A program made the position numbers and the translations under genes. This document shows positions 36,001 through 50,800 of a DNA stretch of 64,000 nt, in pieces (positions within the stretch are counted from its first letter, which is position 1; every line of letters starts with the position of its first letter). The stretch lies in the NCBI GenBank assembly GCA_030762175.1, contig CM060833.1:870501-934500 (forward strand), written 5' to 3'. This stretch comes from Metallyticus violacea (lineage: Eukaryota > Arthropoda > Insecta > Mantodea > Metallyticidae). The notes beneath the pieces were generated by a model. That model was given only the letters and a program-made list of their open reading frames with translations. It ran no database searches and was not told where the DNA came from.

Positions 36001-38831
36001 ATGGTGTTGTTTACTTTTACATATATTTGTACTATTTTACAGACATGAAATACGATATTTAATGAAAGTGTCACAAAATTACCTTACCTTACCCTTGCAC
36101 TCATTGGAGTAATAATGACTGCTATTACCACAGTGATAAGACGCTGGATAAGTAGCCATTATTTAACGAAGGCGGCGTCCACAACGTCTAAAGGATAAGC
36201 CAAAACTCCTGAAAAAACCTTAGCAAGGTACTCTCGTCAGTTTGTCAGAAAAGTCGCTAGCTGTTGTTGCCATGCGACACAGTCAGCAGTAAAAGGCCAC
36301 TAGGTGACTCACTGTAAACTTGAGGTATAGAGAGGGGAGAACGTGTTATATCAAAAGAAATGAAATAGAAAAAGAAGACAGAAACGAAATGCTGCAGGAA
36401 GAAACCGGCTACACATTGCACTGGGGGAGGCGTGTTACCATGGCAACACAGACCACTGTTACTTTCAGGGCTAATCGTCAAGTTGCGTTTAGGTACCTTC
36501 AATTTATCACACACACACACTCTCTGTTCTTATCTATCTACGCGCCTCGAGGGGGAGGAAACTGCAGAGAGAATAAGCTGTCTAGAAACAGAGGAAATGT
36601 AACAACAGTGGAGCGCCGGTCAGCGGGTCGAAACCTTCCCATTGCTGTCAAGTAATATTTGGAATCTGACCCATGCAAAGCTAATGGAAGGTGAGCATAT
36701 TTATCTGAATGACTGAAATAACTGCTATCAACATTTTCAGTTCAAATTCATTTTATTGTTTGCTAAATTCAAAAGCTCTCTTTTTCATTAAACAATAGTT
36801 AATGGTTAATTAAATGCTAAAATTGTATTATAGAAATTTTGAGTCTTAACAATTTCGACTGGCAACACTGAGCCAAACTATATAAACCGGGAAGATATAC
36901 CTAAAGAGAACTGAGAGATACTAAGACCAAGGAAAAACTCGTGAACTGCTTAAGGCAGGGGTTCTCAACCTAAGTACGTGAGCTACTGTCGGGTGGTACA
37001 TAAAAGTTGTAGTAAATAAGGTAAATTAACAACAAATATCTGACAGTTCTTCTATAACTAAACGGAAACAAAAAGTTTACATTATCAGTGTGATACTGTA
37101 CAGAAATAATACGAAAGTTCAATTTTAATCCCATGACAACGACAGAGGGCAACTCGAATATATTTGATCAGACAACAATGTAACATATGTTGTCATTTTA
37201 TCCGAGACGCATTTATAGTTAGGAAAGCATTGGAGCTATATTATTATTGTTGTTGAATGCGAGATTTTATTTTTTAAACTGTCAGATTTATATGTAGTTT
37301 GTGGCAGATTCAGAAGTAAACCAGAACATGGATAAACGGTTAATTAAAGGACTCTGTTCGAAAACTTCAAAGGGAGAAATGAGTGTAAATGGGGTAAACA
37401 ACTCCAAGCCACTACTTCTAATATCTGTAATTGTACAAGAAAGCAACAAAAAGCCCCGTAAACAAGCAATAAGTTATTACAATATAAACTCTTTATCATA
37501 TATATGGAGATGGATAGGAAACCATCCCAATACCGCAGTGTGTAATTTGTCATGAAACACTTTCAAATCATTCGATGAAACCCTCCCTTTTGAAACTCAT
37601 TTTGAAACCAAGCATAGTGATTTGAATCACAAACCGTTGGAATATTTTCAGAGAAAAAGATTAGATTTGTCATCAATAACTTCATTTGCAGGATCCAACA
37701 TGAAGGGTCTGGAGACATTTTATGAAGTAGTTTAAATGTAACTAAGACTGGAAAACCTCACACGATCCTAGACTCATTAATATTAGCAGCAGCCATAGAT
37801 ATGGCTAAAATAATATTGGGGGACAAAACAACTTGAAGTGTTCCATTATCCACTGACACCATATCCCGAACAGTTTTAGATTTGTCTGCAAATGATAAAC
37901 AATTCACGGCAGGCAACGTTTTTCTACAGAACTGGATGAAGCATTGCCCATGTTTTTAATTATAGGTTGGGAAACAGCGAAGGAATAATTCATGTCTGCT
38001 CGAACAACCTTCACAATTAGATTAATTTATGAAAATTAATGGTGTAGAATGGAATAAGTGTATTAGTGCAACGACTGGGTAACACAGTGGCGTTGTTGAA
38101 CAGATTAAAGAAGTAGCCCCAGAAGAAAAATGTGTACATTGTAGCATTCATCGCGAGGACGATGTGAGCGTTGCCAACATCAGTAAGTCCAGAGCTATGA
38201 ATTAAGGATTATTTTCCATTTTGTGTAATGAAATGATTCTATTTTACTTCACACTGAAGTTAGATAAATGTACTGAGTCGTCTGTTTGAACTTCGTTCAG
38301 AAGTGCAAATATTTCTCTCAGACTTCAATTATTTCACTGAGGAGCTGAGCCGGTCAACCAGCTGAACAAGTTCGCAGCGTGCGCTTATTGCATATTCTTG
38401 GTGCAAGGTAAAATTACGGCTCTTTAAACGAACAAACAAAAAACACCTAAGCTTCATGATAACAGAAAGCAATATTAGAAACACATCTTCCTTTGAATCT
38501 TTTCTAAAGTGAAATTGAAATATTAGGAGCTCCACAGACAGTGAATATTAAGGAGGTAGGTCTCAATTCAGATTTCAGTGCATACTTCCCTGAAAATTTG
38601 AATCCAGAATTTTGGATTAGAGACCCGTTTTCTATTGCTGACACCTTACCAGAAAGACGAGTTGATAGAGCTATCATGTGACGGAAGTCTCAGACAAAAG
38701 ATCAAGAAGATGGATTTAACACATATCTGACTGGCAAGGGGGGGGGGGGAACCAATACATAATGATCTCAGAAAAAGATGTAAAATTTATTTGTGATCAC
38801 TTACCTTTGTGAATGTTGATTTTCTTCTGTA

Positions 38832-38875
<44 letters not shown>

Positions 38876-41800
38876 AGCACAGAAATAAGTTGAACGTTGA
38901 TTTCGATTTAAGACTAAAATCAAGTCACTTGAAACCAAACATTTAAGAACTGTGTTTAGCTAAACAAGCATGAAGTTCGCATTAAAACAAAAGTTTGAGT
39001 CAGAAATTTGTAAAGTTAATAGCTTCTACTATTGTAAGTCTGAGCATTGGAGTACCAGTATCAGGAATATATGTTTGTTGAAGTTTGTTTATGTTCTCAT
39101 TCACTATATTTTAACAAAATTAATTTTAAGACATTTCACAGAACAGTCCATTGAATAGGAATAGATTGCACAGATTTTCTGCAATAAATATCTAATTTTA
39201 AATACTACATAAAAAAATAACTAAATAAATCACTAGTATTGTAATAAAGGTAGAAAAATGCATGTTTTACCCTTGTACCACTAAAGCATGCTTACTGGTA
39301 CAGCTAATATCCTGGCTTAGGGAGCAACTACTGTAGGTTTCAAATTTCATGAGCTTGCGCGACTTCCAAAAAAGTGTGGGACAAACCTTAATAACCTCGT
39401 CCCATCCCATTGAATTTCGAGTATATAAGGTTATCGCTTTCGTCCTGCCCCAAGATACCTGGTAATTCTCCAGCGTTACCAACTTTCGTACATCAAAGAT
39501 GATATAAATAATTTCTTTAACTCATATTATTAACAATAACTAATGAATAAATAAAGATTAAACAAATTATTAATTTTGGATGTTTGGACCGGGGGACACT
39601 TAAGCCTTGCTTACGGCTGTTCGTTTGTGTCTAATGCCCCAATGGATGCACTTCCGAGAGAAAGAGATGAAATTAGCCAGATGTCAGGCCGTGACTGCGC
39701 AGACGTAAACATTGTTTCTTTATAGAACACCCCGGCACCCCCTCCCTGCCCCAAGGTCCGCTTCAATACTAGAAACCGTCGCAGAAACTTTTCCACAGCG
39801 CAAGTCACCGCCACACCGCGCCAGCCCACCTTGACCTAATAACATACCAACGGAATGAAAGGAAAGGAAAATGGGATGGAATGTAAATATCCATCCCAGC
39901 ATTTGCCTAAGCGACTAGGGGAAAAATAAAACCCAAGGTCGGGAATTGAACCCGCAACTTCCCGAAAGTGTTACTGCCTGAGCCACTTCGCTCGGTTCAA
40001 TTAATTATTTATTCTCACTTGCAACCCGATCTCTTTAGCACTAATCATGTACTGAAAGAGATTGCAGAGATGTGACAATGTTGTTTTCAACGTAACATAA
40101 ATAAGCAGCTGGATAACTGTAATCTCGGTCCTAGGCAAAAAAAAAAAAAAAAAAAAAAAAACCCATCGATATTAAAAACATCTTCCCGGGGCAAAGCTAG
40201 TGGTTGTGTTTGTCTTCTCTTAAATTGATAATTACTGAATACTGAACACACCTCGGCGGTTTCAAAATTTAAGTAATTAACGGTTTTCTTCACACACAAT
40301 TTTCCGTACTTTGTTACTGTATCTAGTACTCCCTCTGTAGTCTTGTGATCAGTGTGTCTGACTGCAAATTCGGAGGTCTGAGTTCGAATTCCGTAACGCC
40401 TGGGTAAGGTTCGAGGGTAGGCTTAACCATTTTCTAGGTATATAAAGAACAAAGGCTATATTTCATTTTTCAATACAGTTACCCTGTATTGCAATATACT
40501 TCTCACATCTTTGAATTAACATTTCAATCCCCCCCCCCCAAATAGTCAGAAGTCTTGTCTGCAAAATGGGCATATACAGCATCCATCACTTCTTCGTCAC
40601 ACTTAAATTTCCTTCCTCGAAGGTCCTTCTTGAGTTATGAGAAGAGGAAATAGTCACTGGGAGCTAAATCTGGGTTGTAGGATCGATGGTTGATCTCCTT
40701 TAAGTCGCATTTCTTCACAGCTTACTTTGCAACAATAGCTGTGTGTACAGGTGCATTCTCATGAAGAAGGCGCACACCACCATTCAGCTTTCCTCGCCTT
40801 TTCTCTTTGATGGAAGCACGTAGCCTGTGCAGTAGGCCATCATATACTCCCCATTTACTGTGGGAATCTTCTCCTTGAAGATAATGAAGAGTATTCCTTC
40901 ACAGTCCCAAAAGATTGTGGCCATGATCTTCTTGGTTTACTGAGTGGCCATGGTCTTTAGAGGGTGCTTCGCCAGGTTTACGCCTGCCACTCCATTGATT
41001 CTCTTTTGAACAAGAGATGATAATAGAGGACCATAATTTCATCTCCTGTAACAATGGTTTGCAGAACTCCCCTCTCGTTGCCACGGCGGAGCTCCAAAAA
41101 TCTTTGATAACAGATGACTCGTTGCTGCCTGCTTTTGAACAGAGGAAAGAAGTCTGGGCACCCATCTTGCACTAACCTTATTCGTGTTTAAATGTTCATG
41201 AATAATTCGAAGGACTGTTGTTTTAGAAACGCCAAACCTTGATGCTATTTCTGTAACTTTGAGCCGCCGGTCTTCCATAATTTCTCCTTACACAAGAACG
41301 ACGTTTTCAGCAGCGAGCACCTCCAAGGGCCGACCTGCATGCTCTTCGTCTTCAGTGTTTTCTCGGCCCATTCATTCGAAAAAGTTTGGCCCATACTTTT
41401 ACGGTAGAATATGAGGGGGATGCTTCCCCATACATACCGTTCATATCGTCGCTGTTTATTTCATTTGGAGCAAATCTTTCTTTTGTGAAGAACTTAATAA
41501 CAGCTCGATTCTCCATTTTGAACATGTCACAATCTTCTACACATAGCCTACTTTATGCAACTATATCTGAACAACTGAACACAGCGGAGAGAAAGCTACA
41601 GCTGCAATTATTTACTGAATAGATAATGTATGACATCAGTTAAGGGTTTTGTGAAGGCGATAATCCTTAACGGCGAGGCCGGAAACTTATGGACCTACCA
41701 TCTATGCAAGAAAATATTATTCCTATTGATGAGATCAACAAGATATCAAGTAATGTATGCTTGCTTTGGAATTTTATGATAAAAAATAAATGTTTTCATA

Positions 41801-44800
41801 TAAGTGCCTACTCTTTTACCTATAAAATATTTATTCAAAAGGAATGCCTTCCGCAGAGGTAGAGCCACAACACGGCAAGACGAACACCTGTGGTTAGAGT
41901 CTCGGCCGTGATCTGGAATGTTTTCTATCTGACTTTGATTCTAATGCTTGGGGCAGAAACATTTTTGGTTCTATAAATATGCTTTGCACTTCATCATAAT
42001 TACATATAGAGCCGTAAGAACAATATATATATATATATTATAGCGCACGAAATATTTAATTTTGTGATTTATAAGAAGTGTAGAAGACCGTAGCCCATAT
42101 ATGACAATCCAGCACTAGTTGCATTTATGTAGACACGCTTCAAATGTCATTCATGAGACTTGGAAAAATCTTCAAGGCTATTGTTTACAACTTCTATGCA
42201 ATGGAAGAGCTGAAAGCTGTTACATATTGCAACATGCCATCAAAAGCTATTTTCGTAATCCTCAGCTTGACTTCTGTGATGCATATGGGAAGCGCTTTCA
42301 GAAAGACATTTCGGAATAAACTTATTGTGTTTAGTCTGTAACAAGAAATTTCCTTGAAGTAGGATACAAACAGGAGCGGGGGTAATTCAATAGTTTACGT
42401 ATTTTTACTAGCAGGTAAAACATTATTATGGAGATTGTCCTGTAAAATTTACCCATTTGAGATCTTTCTTAAAAGAGGTATAATGTGTCTCGAAAACTGC
42501 AGGCGATAAAACTATTCTGACGACATTTTCTGCTTCTAAAAGTGAAATTGTGTTACCTATAGTGTGGAAGATGTATAAAAAACGTAGCATACAAGCAACG
42601 CTGTATGACGCAAAAAATACATTGTGGTGCATCATAGTGCGAGTGTTTGCATGAAAACCTTTATATTCATGAGTTTTACAATAAAAGTGTGGAGAGGATG
42701 ATTTTCGTTCAGATCTTTACAGCGACTTTAAAATTCATTTGCTGAACATTCATGTCGTGACACTGGCTTGGAGTTCAAGACGTAAAGATCAAATTTTGAT
42801 AAGCGGTAAAGCTAAAAGGGTAGTACAAGCGCAAAGGCAACCTATGCATGAGCCAAGTTTAAAACATTTGCATGTTTAGTTTGGTCTCGAGGTCTTGTTG
42901 CACTTAAAATGCGTGATAAATATCATCAAAGTCAATACGATGAAATATTACGGTCTTGAGAGAGAAATTCTCCGCAAATATTACGGGGTTGTTTCATCGT
43001 CCACAATGACAACAGCACGAGCAGCAAAGTTTTTAAGGCTTCAGGCATTTAAGAAAGTGTTCACCTTCCTTAGAGCCGTTATGTAGTACTCTGAAGTTGT
43101 TAAAGAGCAAGTTTTATAATAATATGAGGTTGTTAACACATTTTAAAATACGTTTAGGATATGTGGGTCCAGAGTTTCCAGACATTGTTTGCCAAATTAT
43201 GTGTAAATTGTAACACGGATATTCTGAAAATGTATATTTTACACACCTTTATTTTTGTTTGTTTACTGATAACAAACCGTCTAGCTAACAACTGTAACAC
43301 CAGACAGACTGTTGTAACTTGGGTCAGTAAAATGCCACCATGCTTTAATTTATTGGTCAATTTGTTTCAGGAGTCTGGAATCGTTTTCCATGTACCTGAG
43401 TTCGATGCCATGGCTTGCGGTTCCTTGGGAACAAGAGGCAAGGCGAAGAGAACTAGCCGCCATGTTGGGCGTACAAGGCATCCCAACGCTGGTGTTACTT
43501 GATGCAGATGGGTCAGTTATCACAGCAGATGGACGGGGAGAAGTGAATGAAGACCCCTTGGGAGAGGTACAGACCTTGTCCATTTTCACCTGGCTGTTTC
43601 ATTGCCTTCTTTTGGAATTCATGGCTTTTACTTCTGAAGTTTATAATTTCACAAAGAAGGCACTGTTAATTGCAATTAAAAACATCTCTTGCTAATTTGC
43701 AAGCACCTCATTTGTGTGATAGTGACATGTAACAAACTTCAGGTGAACATTTGCTGATTGGTGGTTTGCTTTTGTTCTTCCAACAGAGTGCACTGCACTT
43801 CTAGCAGTAGTTAAATTATTGCTACTTGTAACATATAAAGAAAGAATTTTATGCAATTGTAAATGGCACAAAATTTCACATTGCAATATAGTATGATTCT
43901 GCAATTTTTATGAGGAAATCACTCAAATTTCACTAATTTTGTTCCACCTATTTTGACAGTTTTGAACGCCGTTGCCTTCATTATCAGCATGGTTCCATTG
44001 TCAGCTTTCCAGATATCGTTCTGTAGTTTTACGAATTTACTGTTACAAAGGAAATCATATGTACAACAAATTCACATTCCATCCATAGGTGCACCAAAAT
44101 TTCCATAAGATTTTTAAAGATGCAAACAATATTTTGGCTCCAGTAAATAAATGCAGTTTAAAAATACTCCTAAAAACCAACATAAAAATTCAGCCAGAAA
44201 AACAAGCAGGTGTTCACGAAAACAGTTGCAAAGATTGCAATATGAAGTGTATACCAATAACATTACCCTATAGTTTAAGTAACACATGAGAAATGTAAAA
44301 TATAAACACAGGAGAAATCGGCAACAACATACAATTTCTATTAAAAAAAACCACATATTCCAAAATTAACCAAAACTCTTAAAAGGCATTAAAAACCCAT
44401 AGGATTAACAGTATGGGAAAATATATTCATAAACAAAAAGAAGGAAAATTTAGTTAATTTTGATATTTCAAACAACATAAAATTAAAATGAAATTAATTA
44501 AAAGTCATTAAATTCATAAAAATCTCAGAGCAACATTTTAATTCCATGCTGGAAAGCTGACAGTGGAATCATGCTGATGATGAATGCAACAACCTTCGAA
44601 ACTGTCAAAATAAGTGGCACAGAATTAGTGAAATTTGAGTGATTTCCTTATAAAAAAAATGAAGTAGTATATGTTTTCATATCTTAGAAAGTCATCTTCT
44701 ATGTGAACTCCCATTTCATTTGTTAATATTCAGTGCAGTGATTAAAAACCAGATTTTGACGCAATAAAATTTGTTAAAATATGCAAGAATGTATGCCATC

Positions 44801-47800
44801 AAAACGTCAAATAAGGCAACAAAATATGCAGTAGAACCAACCTTTGGATAATTTATATGCATTAGCAGTAAAGTTATTTTTTAAATTCTGGACTCATGTA
44901 AATATTGTTCTGCCCCAGTTGGACCGCCATGGTGGTCGAGATCGTTAAGGCCCGAACTCGTGAGAAGGAGGCCTTGGGTTCGATTCCCTCCGGGACCGCC
45001 CTCTCTGACAGGTTTTTTCCAAGTTTTTCTCAGTCCTGATAAATGGCAAATGTCGGGGAGGTATCCTAAACTTAAAATCTGGAACGCTTCCTTCCTTTAA
45101 AAAAAATCCTTTCCCAATTTATCATTTCATCTCATGTGTCCTCAGTGTCCACCGCCTGTGATGCCTTAGTAGTTAAAACGTGCATTAAACACTAATAAAA
45201 AAAATATTCAGTTGGTTACTTTTAGTTTTTGTAGATACAGGTTATTTCTGTTGCTTTTTAGGATGTCCATATAGCATGAAAAACTTAGTTCATTCCTACA
45301 TCATGATAAAGGAGCTTGGCATTATAGCACATAACCCTTTCAGAATTCAAACCCGCCCAGGATCGATGGATTTTTTCGGGCGTAAAAATCCCAAGTATGG
45401 CTTCCTTCGGAAGGGAAGTAAAGCCGTGGGTCCCGTGTCGTACATTTGCGGCAAGAAAAAGAACCGCAAGCCTGAAAGAGAGGCCTCTGAGCAAAATTTG
45501 TCGGCCGTCACGCCCTGAGTTGAATGGGACGCTGATGACCTAAGATGTTAAAGAGCATCCGTAAATAAACCAAATCAACCTTTCAGAAATTCTTGTACTT
45601 CACACATTTGTTCATAGCCTGGATTTTTGGAAATAATGCTCTGAACTTTTTCTACAATACTTCATTAATATGACCAAAACTGACATTGGATAATGTCTTG
45701 ACTGCATTTAGCAACTTGCACTGTTTAGTACTACATGCTTACAATGATGAAATGGCTGAAGTGCAGCTATAATACAAAGATTCTGAGTTTGATAGAACCT
45801 CTTGAGCTATTTTGATTGATCCAGTATCATTAGAATCAAAATAATTTACTATATTTCTAAATGTTTCTAGAGAGCAGCATGCAGCCATACACCCCAGCAA
45901 GTTAAAACTGGTTCTGGGAGAGTGCAATTGTTTTAAAGACAATGAGCTGCTTTCATTGCACGATGCAACCCATGTGCCAGACAAGTTGAATATATTATGT
46001 ACGTTTGGATGAAGGTGACATTTTGGTTCAATAAGCTCTAGTCCTAAAATGGACCAAAACCTCTTAAAGCTATGCAAGTAAGCTAAAATAAAAATTTTAT
46101 TTTCTGTCATTAAGCTTAAAAATTATGCAATAGTCGTTATTAATACATATATTAAAAATGTTAATTATATATTATTTACATATACGATATATAAAATTAC
46201 AGTAACAATCACATAAGCTACAATTAAATTTATCAAGCTAGTGAAATTTCAATGATGCCTTATCAAAATTATGTAATTACATGTGTCTTATTTGGGAAAA
46301 TTACTCAAGTAGCTCACCATCGTCCACAAAATGCCATATTTGATGTTAATGAATTCTGCTTGACCATAGCACATTTGCTGAATCAATGAACAATTTTGCA
46401 GTTTTCCTGCTATTTATGATTTCTATTTCTTCTCAGTGTGTAGATGGTTTGTTTTTACGCAAATCAACTGTAAAATTTTCAATATATCATCTTTGCAATC
46501 TGTAGTCTCATCAGCGATATCCATACATAATTGTCTTTAGCATGTTTCATTGTAACATTGCATCACAGCTGAGTTGATTTGTCAGCACCTAATTTTTCAA
46601 ACAATTTCTTAGAACTGGGTTAGTTAACTTCCACAGGGTTATAGCAATTCAGGGAAAAGTGGAAAAAAATTTGACAAAAAATTCCTGAACAGATTGCACT
46701 TTTTACAAATTTCATCTTTAACATTCTTTTTTCTTACTGGAATTAAGGTGTTGAATCACTTAGAAGTATTTCATTATCAGTTACTTCTTTTCACATGATG
46801 ACCATAAAACACTTTTCCATCCATTGTTAACATATTATTATTAAATTCCTGTTGAAAACTACACAATTTTGCATTTGTACTGGACATTTCTTGTTCAAAG
46901 CAAGACATGTACCTACCATTTCTAAAAACAATAATCTTTACACTCCCAAGTCTGAGTAAACGACTGCAGGCTACTGAATTGCAAAAGACGTGTATTTTTT
47001 CACCTTACAGTTCTTGCTTGGTTTGAGTTTGTTGCACTTAAGGTGCAAAATTCAACCTCATAATGTATCAGATAATTTCCTTATGCTGCAATTTAACTCC
47101 ATTCATAGCTGCTAGTTGCAATCTTATTTCTAAAATTTGTTATATGAAATATGCATTATAAACTAGCAGATAAAATATGATGCTTTTAATAATATTAGCA
47201 AAATCTGCTGAAAATGTAGTAAATGCTGTGAATTGCAAAAAAATGTCAGTTAGCATATAATTTGAGCTCAGTAAAAAAAAAACACATGTGGTCCCTTGTG
47301 ATGAGCTAACATGGACGTCAGTGCTCAAAGGAGGGAAATTTGTGTGTTGTCAGAGTATGTAATGTTGAATTAAAAAGAAGTTGTTGACAGTGAAGCATTA
47401 TAGCAGTTGGCAGAAGTTTTTGGAAACTGAGAAAGATGATCATTTACTCTTCTTATATCTAAAAATATTTAAAAATGACAAGAAGTTGATCTTTGGAATA
47501 TATGGGAAATTAACCCCTACAGATAATTGTATTAACTACAAACTCCAAAGTACAACAGCAAGCAATCATAAACAGCCTTACATATAGCTTAGTGAATCCC
47601 ACTCGGTAAAGAATAGTATAAGAAACAATATTAACATATGCTCAACAGAATGGCTGACAGTGGATCAAAAGATACAAAAATTGCTAATTTTAAGAGAGTT
47701 AAAGCTATTAGAAACACATACCACGCACCATTATAAAAATAAAAGAAAATGGTAAGTACAAGAAATTCACTCACACCCAAAAGCAGATAACAAATTTAGA

Positions 47801-50800
47801 AAAATGTTTAAAGATTAGGTTGGTTCTCCGAAATAAATTTAGCATCGAGAATTTATTAAAATCTTCCAAAATGATGTATCAAATTAAAAGAAAGCAAGAA
47901 TTTATCAAAATAATTCTGAGAACTGTAATCAAATGTATATGGAAAAAGGAAGAGAAATTCAAACCAAAGAACAATTCAGGAAGCAGACTAAAAATTGCAG
48001 AATGCAGTCTAAAATCATCACATTAAAAAAAGAACCTAAATTATTAAAAACAGTAAAATGTCCAGAGGATCTGTACAAAACCCAAAAGTACTCCTCCATT
48101 AAAATGAATAAACAAGAAATCCATGATGCTAAAAATTTCACACTTCCTGCAGACTGTCAAAAAATAAATTTAGCTATTTCTTCTACAACTATCATGTAAT
48201 ATATCATTTTGAGATTTTGCTTCGTAAACCCTGTGTATGATTCATAGTCACCAGCACTGTGTTATGCATCAACAGAAAGGAACTGGCTGTTCTCATAGCC
48301 ACATTGACAAACAAAATTAAGCAGATAACTTGACAGGCGATCTGGGTTTAGTCCCAGAGCTGACATGGTGCTTAATTCAACATGGAACTCTAAGGGCTTG
48401 CCTGACTAAGGAATGAACATTATCGGATGTAATATAATCCTTAAACTGTCATACTGTTTTGTGTGTTCTAATCAAAAGTTCTACTTATTTATCAGACCAA
48501 TGTAAATTTTGTATGTTGGTAGCAAATAGCAGCTCATATGTCATATTTTTTGGTGGGCAGAATTTCCTTTTACCTTGGCTCAATGCAAGGCATGAACTGC
48601 TTCTTTGTTCATTGTAAAGAAACTAACAACCTATACCACATTAGTCATGATATATCCACGTGACAGATCGTCATACAAATTAACAGTAAAGATTTTATAC
48701 TATGATGCTTCTGTAATGCTGGCATCAATATATGTCTTGTTTCAGAACTTTCCATGGAGACCAAAGCTGGTGAACATTTTAACGGAACGTTATGCCACTA
48801 AACTTCATGACTATCCTGCCATCATACTCTTTGTTGGTAAGCATTAAACATTTTCACTAAATTGAACATACTTTAACAGAAATCCTCCTGTTTAATTGAA
48901 TAAACTACTGACATTTTACAATATGGTCATGCTGAAAGTTACCTTGAAATTTCAATGACAGAGCTGCCAGTGTCAAATGCATGTCTTACTACACAATAAG
49001 AAGAATGACCCACATCCTCTGATAGTTTAATGCTCTCAAAATACAGAATGTCCAGCTTAAAACATCAATAAAAGAAATGTATGGAAATTAACCTATGAAT
49101 GCCATTCGATAAGTCCATGCAAAAATAAAAAGATAACTCTTTTGGGAAAAAAAAAATGTTTTTTTTATTAACATAATCTCCTCTCAAATCTATACACTTA
49201 TTCCAGCAATTATCTAATTTGTTTATCCCATTCATAACATACAATTTCTTCAGCTCTACAAAAATATGCATTTATTTTGGTGACAACCTCTTCATTTAAT
49301 GCATATTTATTTCCTGCTAGCCATTACTTCATGTTTAGCAACATGAAATATTTTGAGGGAGCTAAATCCAAATAGGGGAATGAGGAAGGATTTTCTATCT
49401 TAAGCCCAATAATTTTGAGGTCAGAATCTCAAGACTTATGGTACTTTTTTCTTCATCAAATGAAGATGATTCCTCAGGTGGTTTAATTGCTCCAGTAGCA
49501 GCAATATTCACAGTTTTGGCCCCAAAACTTACCAAGCAGTCAGTCAAAAGCTGAAGATAGGAACAAAGGCTCTCTAGATGTGTCCAAATTAAAAAAACCT
49601 GTAAATGAAAAATGGAATGTTTTCAACATTTGAATCCATAATGTTGATTAATCCATTATAAATCTTGTGCTTACAAAGCTGTTGACAATGGAGTGGTAAT
49701 ATATCCTAAACTTAGGTATTCATTTTTTACACTAAATTCCATTACTTACATAAAATAATATTCTCCCGAAATGCATCTTATTTTATGTAACTAATTGGAG
49801 TTTAGTGTAATTAGGATTAATTCATTACTTGGTATGATTTAAGCTTTGAAGCCTTGCAAGTAAAACTTGCATGTAAATTTCTGCATACAGTTTTTGTATA
49901 TCACATGATGCATGACTAAAATTTCAAGGTAGCTTTTAGCATGACAAAGTGGATACCTCCCTTATAGCAAATCTATCCTAAATGCAAAGTCTTGTCACAC
50001 AGACTATTAAATCTTTTGAATGGAACATTAACGGGAATTTTGGTGATCAGATAAGTTTTTTGCTGCCAGACACCATCGTCCTTTTTGTTGAGCTTAGGTG
50101 CAACAGAAAGAGTAAATTACTCAATGCTAAACCAAGAAATGGGGAGATTATGAAAACCATGTTACTGTGGTGAACCTTCATAAGGATATAAAATCACCAG
50201 GGCAAATTTTCCATTTCCTTAAAAACTGAAAATCAGTATAATATCTATGTACTACATCATCCAATACTTTACTGAGACTGTGATTGTTCAAGATCCAAAT
50301 ACCTGAGCTTTCGGAGGAGTGTTTAGCAAAATCTGGTTTGAAAGCAGACAACGATAACAGTTCCTAATATTGGTAGATGCTTTATTCAGTGCTGAGTACA
50401 GAGTCTTTATTTGTAAGAATGGCCAGCTTAACAGGGATTTGTTTAACACCAGGAAGCATGCTGTTTGCCGGTGGAGACAATATTCATAGCCCCTTAAATT
50501 CTAGTGCATAGATTTCTCATGCATATCATAACTACAATAATCACATACCTTCATCATAGAATATGTTGGAAATGATGTCCTTCTGCTGCCACACATCTCT
50601 CACACCTTTTAAGAAAATTTGCATTAACATTAATACTTCTGAAATTGCAGCAATTTCTCTTCTTACTAGGTTTTCAGTTCTTCCAAAGTATGCAGGTTAT
50701 TCTGATATTCTTTATTTTTTAAGGTCCCCCATAAATAGAAATTGATTACAATATAATCTGGAAACCTCGCTTGCCATAATCCCTTACTGATGACTCTATC

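Noticed and set aside
39930..39998. A functional tRNA gene on the minus strand
   Set aside because: The tRNA-like head runs into a repeated body, as expected for a SINE; acceptor-stem pairing is not convincing.
44923..45000. A functional tRNA gene
   Set aside because: A- and B-boxes are present, but the segment continues into a SINE body with a tail and target duplication, and the cloverleaf is incomplete.
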